Both the position numbers and the translations under genes were made by a program. 64,000 nucleotides of DNA from Cryptomeria japonica (Eukaryota; Streptophyta; Pinopsida; Cupressales; Cupressaceae), in the NCBI RefSeq assembly GCF_030272615.1, contig NC_081412.1, positions 480,212,657 to 480,276,656 of the forward strand, in the 5' to 3' direction. A model generated the notes under the pieces. It was given only the letters and a program-made list of their open reading frames with translations. It ran no database searches and had not been told where the DNA came from. Each line of letters begins with the position of its first letter. Position 1 is the stretch's first letter. Of this stretch, positions 48,096 to 60,001 are shown piece after piece.

Positions 48096-49981
48096 AATAT
48101 GTGCAAAGGATCCAGGCAGGTCCAACATCAAGCAATCTCCCAATCCCCGTTGGAAGGAGGACTTAGGGGATTTTTAACTATAGTTGCAGATAAATTTTCC
48201 AGGATGAGCTTAAGGAAACAAGTGAGCACAATTTCTAGAGAGGCCTCCTTATCCCTGAAGATCCTGTTATTCCTCTCCTTCCAAATGCTCCAACATAGGT
48301 GTGGGGTAATTTGTCTCTAGCGCTGGTGGACCATAGGATTGGAGGCAGGGCACCTCCACTCCTGAAGCAAATGTATCATATTTTCATTCATAGTCCAACT
48401 AAGGTTAGCCTTATGGCAGACCATCCCCCAGAAGGATTTGGCAAACACATAATGGAGAAAAAGATGGGGGGAGCTTTCCACTTCCATTTTGCAAAGGACA
48501 CATCTATTAGTGAACTGAAATTCCCGCTTAGCCAAGTTATCCTGAGTGATTATTTTGTTGTGCATAACAGTCCACTAGAAAAAAATGATCTTGGGGATGA
48601 GTTGAGGATTCCAAACACCATTCCATTTAACCAAAGAGACTAGTTCCCAGAGAAGACTATTGTAAGCAGTCTTAACAAAGAATTCCTTAGTTAGGTTCCA
48701 TTTCCAAATAAATTTATCCTCCCTGGGAAAGGAAGGGAGTCTAGTTCCAACCATCAGGTCCTTCAATTCCCTAGCGACCGGCAACATGAGTCGTTGATCA
48801 AGACAACTATCTAAAATAGCCTTCCAAGTGTTGTTAAAGTAATAATCAGAGACCTTGTCACCAAAGAAACCCTTAGCAACATCCTTAATCCTTCTAAGGG
48901 AGGGGAAAGCGATCAGAGGATTTTCCCCAAGCCAACAATCTTCCTAGAATAAAATGTTTTTGCCATTACCAATGATCCACGTCATGCCCTAAGAAATGGG
49001 ATCTTTGCAACTGAGAATATTATTCCATATTTTGGACCCTCTAGGGAGTCCATCTTCATTTAAAGCAAAAAGAAAGCTGCCATGGCCAAGGCATTTAACC
49101 CTCATAATATGACCCTGGTCTAAATCCTTGTGGAGAAGTTTCCAGGCTGTTTTAGTCATGAGAGCCTTGTTAAATTGGGTGATTTTGAGAATACCCAGCC
49201 CCCCCCCTTCAATTTCGGGTAGCAGACTTTATTCCAACTAACAAGGGCAAGCCTTCTTTTTTCTTCCATCCCAATCCAAAGGAAAGTTCTTTGTATGTTT
49301 TCTAGCTTGTCCGTCATGGTGGCCAAAATTTTAAAAAGGGATAGGAAGTACACCGATATTCCCTACAAGGAAGAGGCCAACAACTGAAGCTTCCCAGTAC
49401 TACTTAGAAACCTTCCCTTCCATCCTGCCAATTTTTTCTACATTCTTTCAAGAATAGACACCCAGAAGGAGTTGGAGACATCCTTGATAGTAAGAGGTAG
49501 CCCAAGGTAAGTGCCTGAGAGGGAGGCAATTTGACAGCCAATGATCCCTTAGATTTTAGCTTGGAGTTTGTCAACAGTGTGAAAGAAATAGATGTTGTTT
49601 TTATCATAATTAATGTGCTAGCCAGAGGCATCCACATAAAGGTTAAGGAAGGACTTCCATCCCTTGGCCTCAACCACCGAAAAAAATCCTAAAAAGAATA
49701 GTATCATCAACAAACTATTGTAGAATAGTAGGGAGAACAATGGAAGCAAGTTTGATTCCCACGAGGATCTCTGTATTAACTAGAGAACTGAAATTTTTGG
49801 CCAAGACTTCTACTAGAATAATGAAGAGGTAGGGTGACAGAGGGTCACCCTGTCTGAGCCCCCTGGAAGCCCGAAAGGATTTATAAGGGATCCCATTTGT
49901 AAGAACATAATAATTGGTAGTGGTTATGCATTTCCTTATGAGGTTAAGTAGCTTTCCCCCAACACCTAACTTTTGCAGTAC
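48096..49981 (-). pseudogene. LINE-B reverse transcriptase, thumb and zinc-finger linker (upstream of the Tat insertion)
   Basis: The RT palm is present from LQKLGVGGKLLNLIRKCI through RASRGLRQGDPLSPYLF (about 49870-49825). A TAG follows immediately before the catalytic FVDDTILF (about 49720-49695). Further on are the thumb (RRLALVSWNKVCYPK at about 49250-49205), a WKWNLTKEFFVKTAY segment (about 48705-48655), a zinc-finger linker (TNRCVLCKMEVESSPHLFLH at about 48510-48455) and WSIWKERNNRIF (about 48290-48250). Many stops and frame changes are present. The N-terminal half of RT and the endonuclease are absent, as in 5'-truncated LINE insertions. Confidence 0.88.
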
Positions 49982-50265
49982 TTGTGTTACTATTATTGTT
50001 ATTGTATTTGTCAAGTATTTTATTTTATATTTTATGATTATTATTTTAATTTGTCAACGATTTAATTATTTGTTTTTTTTTTTTTTTGAATACACTCACG
50101 CTTATGCTTCATCACTTGATGTTTGTGTTATTTTTATTGTTATTGTATTTGTCAAGTATATTTTTTAATATTTTATGTTTATTATTTTAATTTGTCTACA
50201 ATTTAATTATTTGTTTGTTTATTTTTGTTAACACACTCACACTTATGCTTTATCACTTGTTGCCA
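49982..50265. repeat. 141-bp tandem duplication in the LINE-B flank
   Basis: Two copies of a block starting TTGTGTTA at 49982 and 50123 and ending near CTTATGCTTYATCACTTG. Unit 1 has one copy (about 15105-15262), so the second copy arose in unit 2. Confidence 0.8.
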
Positions 50266-50325
50266 CAGTAGATTACATCTCTCAACATAAAAAAATATAA
50301 ACTATAGAGTTAACAAACAAAAATA

Positions 50326-51057
50326 GAAAATGGCGGACCTGGAGGAGGTCATGAAAATGACGGGCCTCGAGAATAAGGGAACCCAGGTGGTTAATGCCCC
50401 TACTGAGGATGCGGCAAAGACAGTAGAAATTTCCAAGGAGGACATAGTGAACCTAGAAGAAGAGACGGTGCATAACCAAGAGCACAACATGGAGGGCAGT
50501 GTTGCTGATACTGAGTTCCCTCAAGGGATCCCTACCATGGAGCAAATCCAAAGTATCCGCACAGAGGTCATGACGATCCTGAACTAGATTGAAAGCATGG
50601 CGCTGCTCCTGGATGTGAAGGCCATAATTGATGAGGTTAAAGAGTTGAAACAAAGGATGGACGTCCGTGATACTCAGATTATCAATGTTAACATTTTTTT
50701 CCTGCAGGTTCTTCACAACTCGACTCTGACTCTCTCCCTCCTGAGAGAGCGAACTGGGGACAATGATGTTGATAAGGAGGAGGCCAGGAAACTATATAAG
50801 TTCCTCTTTAATGAATGGAACAAGGTTGTAGATATGACAGGGGTTCGCAAGTCGACCCCTTAGGTATTTTTCTACTTGTTTTGGTTGGGGCTGGTGTTCC
50901 TTGTTTTGTTGGTTCGAACTCTTGGTATTTTTTGGTTCTAAAAGACTTCAACTTTTAACTATTTTTGTGATGTTATAGTGTTGTAATGGTGTTGTGGACA
51001 GTTCATGCTATGTAAAGGGCAAGTGCCCTAGTTCTCACTATTTTTTTAATAAAAAAT
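50326..51057 (+). mobile_element. LINE-B 3' end fragment with target-site duplication
   Basis: 732 bp flanked by AAACAAAAATA at 50315-50325 and 51058-51068. It contains the coiled-coil ORF end, a 3' UTR, the hairpin AGGGC-AAGT-GCCCT (51016-51029) and an AATAAAAAAT tail. Its left end coincides to the base with the left end of the 5' LINE-B fragment in unit 1 (15320). Confidence 0.85.
50330..50863 (+). pseudogene. LINE-B coiled-coil ORF end, one TAG
   Basis: 177 codons from ATG 50330 to TAG 50863, with one internal TAG at 50585-50587 (in LN-stop-IESM). The N-terminal part is acidic (MADLEEVMKMTGLENKG and others). The second half, GIPTMEQIQSIRTEV, LLLDVKAIIDEVKELKQRM and DTQIINVNIFFLQVLHN, is coiled-coil-like. 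The C-terminus is EARKLYKFLFNEWNKVV to VRKSTP. It matches the ORF at 27240-26136 closely over the last 100 residues. The start ATG may be only an internal codon because the insertion is truncated. Function unknown. Confidence 0.7.
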
Positions 51058-51199
51058 AAACAAAAATATTTATCTATTTTTTAGTTTTTGATTATTCTTG
51101 CTAAAAAGAGAATTAAATCAATAGTAAACTATTAAATTTTACAAAACAGTACTTTTTGATTGGTCAAAGATACAAATAATGTAAGTAAATTAAAATTCA

Positions 51200-54100
51200 A
51201 ATGGGTTTTCCAAAATATAGTTTGCAAAATGAGCCCAAAGAATCTATTTGATAGTGATAATCCTTGAAGAAGAGTTACCACTTATCAATCAAGCTAGTGA
51301 GAAAATGATATTAATCATCCCCAAAAAATATAGAAATGTCTAGAAGATGAACAAAGGGACTGTGTTAAAGAATTCCAAGAAGAGAAGCAATCAACAAGCT
51401 TGAGCTACAAAAAATTAGAATGGGAAGGGTTATAATTGATCATTATGAAGAAGTTAAAGAAGTTGGGATGCTTTTCTAGGAGACAACAATGCCCACTCTA
51501 AGACATTATAGTTTCAATTTTTTAGATTAGCCAATTTGGCAAGATAATATACAACTGGGTTTTGTTCCTAAGGATATGAACAAAGGATGTAGCTTCAAAC
51601 TTAGGAGTGAGAAAAATAATTTTTCCAACTACTAGGAGTTCCTTACTTTATTCAAAAGAGAGACCATGATTAAGGATTTTGTTTCACAAATGTCATTTTT
51701 GAATCCAAATCACAAGTTTTTGAAGAGCCAAAATAATCGCATGAGGTTCCTTCTAGTTGTTGGTGTTGATCCCATAATGGAAGAGAAGAAAAAGAGATCA
51801 CATACCCATCTTCAACACAACCAATCAGTCCAAGCCTAATATCACCTATCACCTAGATTGCCATAAGAGGACTCATCAATATGTATTTTAATGAAGTTAC
51901 TTGTTGTGGGGAGACCATTTAGAAAACCTGTTCACCTTTCTAATAGCCTATAAGGTAGAGTGAGCTACAAGAGGATGTAACAACAAAATATAACTCAAGT
52001 GTTTTTTAAATTCCATGACTAGAGGGTGACAAGGTCTCAAACATAGAGCGCATGATAGTAATGGTATATTTTACAAAATCCATAATCTCTTTCTATATTT
52101 GTAAGATGAGACTTTGGTCACCTTGAAAATTTGATAGCTTCATTCAAACTAAATCTACTAGAGAATGAAAATAGGACCAAGCTTATAGGTGAAAATGAGA
52201 ATAGTAGCGATAGAAGGTGACCAAACTATGATAAATTATCCATAAAATATGGCTTTGGGGGTGTTGCCCCTGAAATCCACCACCAAGGGGCCATCCCCCC
52301 TCTACCCTGCAAGGGGGGTACCTCCCTTGCAACCCCATTCTCATTTATCAACAGTAACCTTTTTATTATTGCAAGGTTGAGTCACCATTTGTCTAATAAT
52401 AAGTTGACTCCAAATCTACCACCATTACCCCTAGCTATCTAAAGAAAATGTATATTAGAAGAAAAGGTGAGTATCAAATTCTTCCTCAATGCAACACAAA
52501 ACACATTTCAAGGCCCTAAAATCCTCTCTTTTTAATATTGTCATCGGTGAGATATTTGTTTTGATAGAGTAGCCATATAAAAATTTGAATAGGCTAGCTA
52601 AATTTGGTCCAAAGTTTCATTGTACTAAGGGAAGCTCTATTTTCGCAATTACTTAAGGTACATGTAGACAAGAGCCATCTTATAAGTTCCTTTATGATAA
52701 TGACCCCACACAATAACATCCACTTCCTCTAGAGAGAAACATGGTTGAATTGCAAGAATGAAATTTAAGGTGCTTGGTGCTTCAAAAGTTCCTTCTTAGG
52801 CCATTTTCTAGGATCCTTTGAATGATAGATCAAAGATATTGGGTCACCTCAAGGCTTCTTTTAAGTTTAGAAAGATTCCAAATCATCCTATAACCATAAA
52901 GAATTGGGTCAAATGTTTGAGAATAGAAAAGGAAGAAAGAAGTGTGTTGTGGAGATCCCAAGCATCAGTCTAGAAGAGAGTCGTGTAACCATTTTTTACA
53001 ATCTAAAAGAGACCATCCTTAACAAGTGAAGCCCAACTCTTAATTGTATTCCAACCATTGAGCCTATTCCTATTAAACCCATTATCAAAATCAACAACTC
53101 TACCTAGATATTTGAAATTAAGAATTATAGGCCAAGGCTAATCTAAATGCTTACAACATTACCAATAAATCCTATCAATCAAGGCTTAACTATTAAGAAT
53201 AATATTCCTTAGGCACAAACCATCATTTTTCTTAGACATACACATGATCCCAAATAATAAAATCTATTATTAAAATATAAATTATCCACACCATGAGAAT
53301 TTTCATGATAAAGTATCCATTTCATTAAGGGTTCTTTTGAATATAGGTAAAACAATGAATTTGTAGATGAGATAATCTTGCAAACCAACTTTAATAGATT
53401 CAATCAACTAATAAAATACAACCATTAAAAAGTTTAATGATGAACTGTAATTATAAAATTTTCAATGATCTTATTCAACTAATATTTTTGGGATTAGCAA
53501 AAGATAAGGGATGGCAAACTAATTGAATGGAAATAGCCCTATTTCAAAACGAAGCATAATAGTTATTTTCTACTATATGTTTGAAAATAGGGTATTAAAT
53601 AAGAAGATATTGGACCTATTCTTATTAATCTATTAGGTGACAAATCCAAAAAAAAAAAATTAGATATCTAAAGTTTCCTTGAGAATAACAACTTCTTAAA
53701 TTCGATAACATCAAAAAAGGATATGCCACCAATAAATTGAAGATGGATTTGTGAGTCAAGATCTTGTGTAGCAATCCAACCATGGAGGCAACCATTATCT
53801 TTATATTTCTCTAGCAATCTTCCTAGACTTTTAGCCACGAGGATGAAGATGTGAAGGGGTAATAATTACTTTTGTGTATGCCCTTAGAAGTATAGAACAA
53901 GGGGAGGGTATTTAATATTAACCGAGACTAAAAAGGAGGGAGAACCAACATAGCTAATCACCCAATCAATCTATTTTGAGAAAAAACCCAAGTCCATAAG
54001 AGTGTTCTTGAGGAATGACCATTTGATCCTATCATAGGCTTTAGGCATATCTAGCTTGATAAAAAATTATTTATCCTTAAAGAAATACATAGAGTGAATT

Positions 54101-55900
54101 TACTCATAATGATCTACCATCAAGAATCTAGTATCCTTTCACAAGCCCACAATGTTGAGGAAAAATGAGGGAATCCAAAAATCACTTTAGATGATCTCCA
54201 TAATGATTTTGGTGATGATCTTATAAGTGACATTATAGAGAGAAATAAGACAAAAAAATTAGATGATTCAACACTCTCTCTCTTAAGAATCAAGGCAAGG
54301 AAAGTGGTATTGAGTACTTTGAGCATTCACTTACTAGCCAGGGACTCTCTAACCACCTCCAAAGTATTGAGCTTGAAGATATCCCCAAATTTTTGAAAGA
54401 ATCCAATGGGAAAACCTTCTAAGCCAAAATTTTTTTTTCCTTTTGCATTTAAAATACAATATGTTCAATCTCTTCAAGAGATATGTGACTCATAACTAAT
54501 TTATTCATATCCATAAAGACTAGAGGAGAAATGCAATCCAAAATTATTACTCTTTATCCATGGTAGGAGAGACACTTTTATGGAAGAGGAAAGGAAAATA
54601 TTGAACCACTTCCTATCTTATATCATGGAAGGATATTAGTTTATTTTATTTTGTTGAGTTGAGAGTAGATGCAATGTTTTAACTTATCCTATCTTTGAAT
54701 AAGTTATGGAGGAACTAATTATTCCTATCTCCTTGTAGCCAATCAATCCTCATTTTTTTTTCCAAAATATCTCTTATAAGAGCCCTTTATTAATCTCTTT
54801 GGAGACAAGAGATTTCATAAGAAGGTGATCACTTGTCATACCATCTTACTTGATTTGAAAATTGATTTCATCTAGTTTCTCTTACATCTTTTTTTCTTCT
54901 AAAAAAATGTTTCCAAAACAAGATCTATTCCACTATTTGATCTTCAACTTCATAATTAAAGTCTTTTGAAGAAGGAATGCATAGTAGTGACAAAACATGG
55001 CCTCCCCTTAAACCGCCAAATATTAATGCATTCATGAATCCCATAATCTCTAAGAACATTAGTTGTCAAATCTAGGTTTAGCATAAAAAAGATTGATAAA
55101 TGATATATTTTCTCCTAGCATAGAGGAAAAAGAATCCAACTAATTAGAACCACCTAATTTTTTATCTAGGCTAAGAATAACATTGATACTACTTTCCATG
55201 ATCCAAAGAGGGGAAGGGAATAAATAGTGATAAGTCTATACGAGTCTACATGAGGCTTTTACTACAAAAATTCAAAGGAACATAGATAGTGGTTAGGAAA
55301 ATGGACTTATTTGAATCAAAGTAGGTGTTGATAAAGAAAATAGAATGCTTGCAAGCTATCCAAAGGGAAGGAGTAAGTTGGCAAGGATCCCATAAACAAT
55401 CCAAACCACCTAAATATCCTTGAGCCCCAATATATTGGCGCTAGCTACATTTTCAAGGTTTAGAGGAGAGGGAAGCTATTTCCTCTAAATAGAGTTTCAT
55501 TTCATTTCTTGAAGAAATATGATATCAAGATTATATTCTTGAATAAGATCTCAATAGCTTTTTTATGAGGGGTTCTTCTCAAACTACTAGTATTTTATGA
55601 AATAATAATTTATTGGGAGTATAAATGTGAGCATCTTGTGTTTGAATGACACCAAATTCTACTAAGGATTCCTTGACCATATTCATCTTTTCTTAATATC
55701 TTTTTCTCCTACCTTTAGAAATTGTATTGACTTAGCAATTTATTTTAATAATATTTTTTTGAAGGCCTAAAAGAAGTATATTTTTCTTTTAAGAATCATC
55801 TTTTTAGCTATGGGCTAGAGATTTATTTTGGCAAGACAAAATTTGAAGTGTCTTCACTAAGAGTATTTATAGTGAAAGGAGAGGCATGATTATAGGGGTA
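51200..55900 (-). mobile_element. LINE-C: strongly decayed L1
   Basis: Minus-strand relics appear in L1 order: endonuclease start (LIQEYNLDIIFLQEMK at about 55560-55510), linker (DWLQ, GDRNN at about 54730-54705), RT (DGFPIGFFQKFGDIF at about 54425-54375, KLDMPKAYDRIKW at about 54060-54020) and an RNase H trace (EGTSCDYFGSSKTC at about 51755-51715). Stops and frameshifts occur throughout, so it is the oldest LINE here. It is absent from unit 1, but that interval of unit 1 is itself deleted, so its age relative to the duplication cannot be fixed. Ends are approximate. Confidence 0.8.
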
Positions 55901-56239
55901 TCCATACTATTAGCTTCTTGATGATTGGAAATTTTCTCAACGTGGCTGAGAAAAATAGAAATATTCACATTTAATATCACTTAAAATTTAGAAACAACAT
56001 GAGTTTCTACGCAGCAAGGAGATACGACAAGATTTCCTTAATCTATTCTTGGACTATCAAGGGCTAGATGACCATAGTAGGCCTAGGTTCCTCCAAATTT
56101 TTTAGGACATCAAATTTATTATTGAACTTATCTCTTAATAAGTTTGCTCTCTATAAATTTTGTGTCCTTCATTTATTGAGGGTTTTCATAAGCATTAAGC
56201 CATCTAGGTCTGATCCATCTACATGGGCTAGGGATTTTC

Positions 56240-56537
56240 CACAGGGGCTTCACTTAATGAACTTGGGTTATATCACCTGTGTTCATGGAATACTAAAGAA
56301 TCCCCCTATTTTCAAAAAATATTGCCCTAAACTCCTTTTTCTCCACCCCCTCCCATTACACAACCTGAATTAAAAGCCCCCCTATTTGCACAAAATATTG
56401 CATTTTTTCATAGCCCGAATTAAAAACCCCCCTATTTTCACCAATGGGCAATATATTGCACCCTCATTTTTGGGATATTAAACCCCCCAATATGAACGTA
56501 TGTGACATGATATTGCCTATTTAGTGAAGCTCCCGTG
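56240..56537. mobile_element. hAT-like MITE, 298 bp
   Basis: Terminal inverted repeats: left CACAGGGGCTTCACTTAAT, right end read inward CACGGGAGCTTCACTAAAT. An 8-bp target repeat GGATTTTC flanks it at 56232-56239 and 56538-56545. Unit 1 has the empty site (GGGTTTTTC near 17091-17101). It has no coding capacity. The 8-bp duplication and short inverted ends fit the hAT superfamily (family knowledge). Internally it repeats CCCCTATTTKCA and ATATTGC words. Confidence 0.88.
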
Positions 56538-57307
56538 GGATTTTCCTTTTCCTTTTCCTTTTGCTACAAAACTATCCAAAAGTGATTGGGAGGAAACTAC
56601 AACCATTTTTTGGGTAATCTCCTTATAAGTTAACATATAGGCATGACAAAATCAATAGGAAAATGAGAGAGATTTGTAGTCTAATTATTGGATTCAATAT
56701 ATATTTTTTAATATAATCTCTAGGAATTCAAGTAGAGGGTTATTGAGATCAATTTCAGCACAAATACATGGCATAAATAGTTACCTTCCTTTCCATCATG
56801 AGATGAGAAGAACCCATGGGTTTCCCAAGGATTGTTGCATGGATTGTAGAATGTTAAGTCTCTAAAACTTCATGGATAGTTGAAAAAGACAAATATAGAC
56901 AATTATTCATTAAGGAAGCTCTTCTCCACTATCAAATCCTTCAAACTAGGGTTTTATATATAAACCCACTTGAATACAAAAATAAGGGTCTCCTTTGGAG
57001 GCCATATTTTGATTGGCCATTCTTGAAAACCCTATAAAAAAGCATCCAATCACCACAATGATAATCTACATGTTCCCCTCGAGTTACCAAGTTAGATGAA
57101 ACAAATATCTAAGAAGGGTAACAAGAATTTGTTTCCCATAAACTTATGGATTGGAGTATTATTTAAAGTTCACACCACCTATAATTGTCCTTTGAAAATT
57201 TATTGTTAATATGATGTGAAAAAATCACTTTTGTGTGCGTGCTCAACATGTTACTTTAGATGAAAAAAAATTACTTTAAAAGAATGCCATTTTATTAAGG
57301 TGAATAC

Positions 57308-58869
57308 TGTATGCCAGAAATGTGGTATCAACCTGCAAGAGGGGAAAACATCTCAAACACACACATGAAACATTATGTTAGAGGTTAGAAATCAAAATTC
57401 AAAACCAAGAAACTAGCTTTGAAAAACCAAACTCTAAGCACGTCCCATGTTCCTCTATCTCTAAAGATCCTCAAGATTCAAGGTGGCCCTCACTTGGAAG
57501 AGCACTTGATCTCTTGGATGACAACCTAGAGAATGAGATTAATGAGAATGATTCTAAGATCTAAATGGAATGCAACTAAGATCTTAGTGAAATGCTAAGA
57601 TGAGATGATGAAGATGAAATACAAAACTAGACGATTAAGATGCTAGATGAGTTCCAAATTGAAAGTTAAGATGATGCTAGATGAGTTAATATGTGAGTAT
57701 GCAATGATAGAAAATATATGAAATTAAGCTAAAAGATGGACTAAAATGAATCTAAATTCTATGAGATGGATGCTTGATGGTAATGCTTGGATGCTTGAAG
57801 ATGACAAATGAGCTCCTTAACTTGCAAATTGACTATAATTTGGATGCACAAGATTGTTATCTTTTTTGAAGAAGGAAGGGGCTCTATTTGTAGGCAAAAT
57901 AGAGAAATGGATGGTTGAGATTGAGTAATCTCAACAAGGGCTAGGATTGAAAGTTATCAATCCATGGGAGAGATTCAATCCAATCCCAAGTTGACAAATG
58001 TCACCTTGAGATAGCTTGAGAGAATGCTAAACAAGCAATTAGGGATAACCTCAAGGAGTGACATCATTGGATAATGCCATTAACCAAGGAGGCATGCTAT
58101 TACCCAAGAGGTAAACTCTTGTGCAACATGGAAAAATGGTTAAAGGGACAACCATCATGGCTCAGGGGTGCAGGCTTGTAAGAGGCATTAAATGCCTTTT
58201 GAAGACTTTGGAGGCTAACTTGTCCAAAGAGGAAAAGCATTAGTGGTTTATGTAAGAGCCTTACATGTTTGGAAGACTCAACTAACTTGTTGAGATAGAT
58301 AAAGTCTTAAATGCATTTGGAAGTTCTAAATTTTGGAGAAGTGACTCCCCCAAATTTAGGGAAAGGATATGATTAGAAGATTAGACATGATTAGGATGGG
58401 ATTAGGAGGTTTCTAGAAGGAATTAGGATGCAAGTGGGAGATGTAGGATTTTGCAAGTGGGTGAGGGAAAATAGGTATTTTAGCAAATTAAAATGATTTA
58501 ATTTAGCCAAAAAGGGATGCAACTTGCGCATTTGTAGGATTTTGCAAGTGGGGGGACTATTCACAGATAAATAATGATTTATTTATTTGCAAAGGAGATT
58601 TTTAATTAAATGTGAATTTAATCAAAAGGGGAAAAAGGGATTTTAATCAAATAAATAAGATTTATTTAATCAAATGGCTAAGGGTACTTAATCAAACCTT
58701 AGTTTAATTAATAGGTTGGACTAGAAGAAGGAGATTTAATCAAATCTTTAATTTGATTAAAAGGTCAATTAGAAGAATAGGGATATTAATTAAATCTAAT
58801 TGGAAGAATTAGGGATAATTAAATGAATAAAATTCACTTAATTCATTGTGCAACTTTTCGGTGTCTACA
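57308..58869 (-). mobile_element. Solo LTR of the Tat family
   Basis: 1562 bp. On minus it runs from TGTAGACACCGAAAAG to CTGGCATACA, matching the LTRs at 28852 and 46549 along its length. The perfect 5-bp target repeat AATAC is at 57303-57307 and 58870-58874. Unit 1 is empty at the corresponding site (about 17850-17870). It results from LTR-LTR recombination of a complete element that inserted independently of the 19-kb copy. The TATA box is mutated. Confidence 0.95.
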
Positions 58870-59320
58870 AATACCATTAGTAAATTTTAGATGACCTTGA
58901 TGAAGATAGTCATCATTGCTCACACATATATATCATTCAATTTGTGGCCTACACATGTGACTTTTTTAAAAAACAAAAAGATTTTTTTTTTTTTTTTTTT
59001 TTATTTAAAAACTTTCTCATATCAAATTGGAACAAAATTTATAAAGTACTCTAGACGTAAAAAATAAACATTACGATGCTAAACATGGTCAAGACATTAA
59101 AAACTTTCATTTTCCCTATTTCTTAGGATTTTGTTTATGTATAAAATATTTTGCTAGTACCACATTCAATCATATTATAAAATTTTGAAATAAAGAAAGT
59201 AAAATTCCTATGCTTGTATATCTTTAAGGGTAAAGAGGCTATTAATTTACTTTGATTTAGGTCGACATAAGTAACATTCAAATATTTTATCTTAATCTTG
59301 TTGCCAATTGATAGAATTCA

Positions 59321-59422
59321 TTATAGAGAATTCATATAACCTATAAATCTTATTATATTGAATATTTGGAATTATAGAGAATTCATATAACCTATAAATC
59401 TTATTATATTGAATATTTGGAA
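59321..59422. repeat. 51-bp tandem duplication
   Basis: TTATAGAGAATTCATATAAC starts at 59321 and again at 59372, with identical following sequence. Unit 1 has a single diverged copy. Confidence 0.9.
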
Positions 59423-59903
59423 TTAAATTTTGAACATTTTATATTGTGAAGATGATAAAATAATGTAACTAAACTATGATAAATCCATGAACACCAAATT
59501 GTGAATAAATAAAATATAAAATAATAATATTATTGTTTATAAATTAGTTTAGTTTATAAATTAAAGTTCCTATTAACATAATTTGAGTTTTACAATTATA
59601 AATAATCTTAAAAATCTATCAAATATTACTATTGTTATTAAATTTAAATTTGATTCATAAAATTGAAATTAAAATAAATTTTAAATAAAACCTATATAAT
59701 TAAAAACTTATTAATAAAATATTATAATTATATTTAAAATACAACTGTCATAAATATAATTTACATCATATAGAATTTTTCAATAAATCCAATTTTCTTA
59801 TTAAAATATTTTAATGTTTTAATATTTTAATATTATAACTATTTATTCACAATATATTGACTTTCTTACCAGAAATGGAAACAAAAATGCCAAAATGTGG
59901 TAT

Positions 59904-60001
59904 TTACAAATGCTAACTTTTTTAATATTTAACCAAACAAGAAAATATTTTTTTACAAATGCTAACTTTTTTAATATTTAACCAAACAAGAAAATATTTT
60001 T
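59904..60001. repeat. 49-bp tandem duplication
   Basis: TTACAAATGCTAACTTTTTT starts at 59904 and 59953 and continues to GAAAATATTT in both copies. Single in unit 1 (about 19370-19420). Confidence 0.88.

Larger units (their letters stand above)
25937..49981 (-). mobile_element. LINE-B, 5'-truncated in RT, split by a nested Tat element
   Basis: The block lies between a direct repeat TTGTGTTAY at 25928-25936 and 49982-49990. Unit 1 has the two flanks joined near 15100-15130, which marks this as one insertion. Read on minus it starts inside RT (49981), continues through the zinc-finger linker to 48096, is interrupted by the Tat element (28852-48090), resumes with RNase H (28851-28355), then an unrecognised ORF (28324-27430) and a basic/coiled-coil ORF (27240-26136). 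It ends with a 3' UTR, the family hairpin (AGGGT-CAAC-GCCCT) and TTCTTAATAAAAAACA next to the target repeat. Confidence 0.85.
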
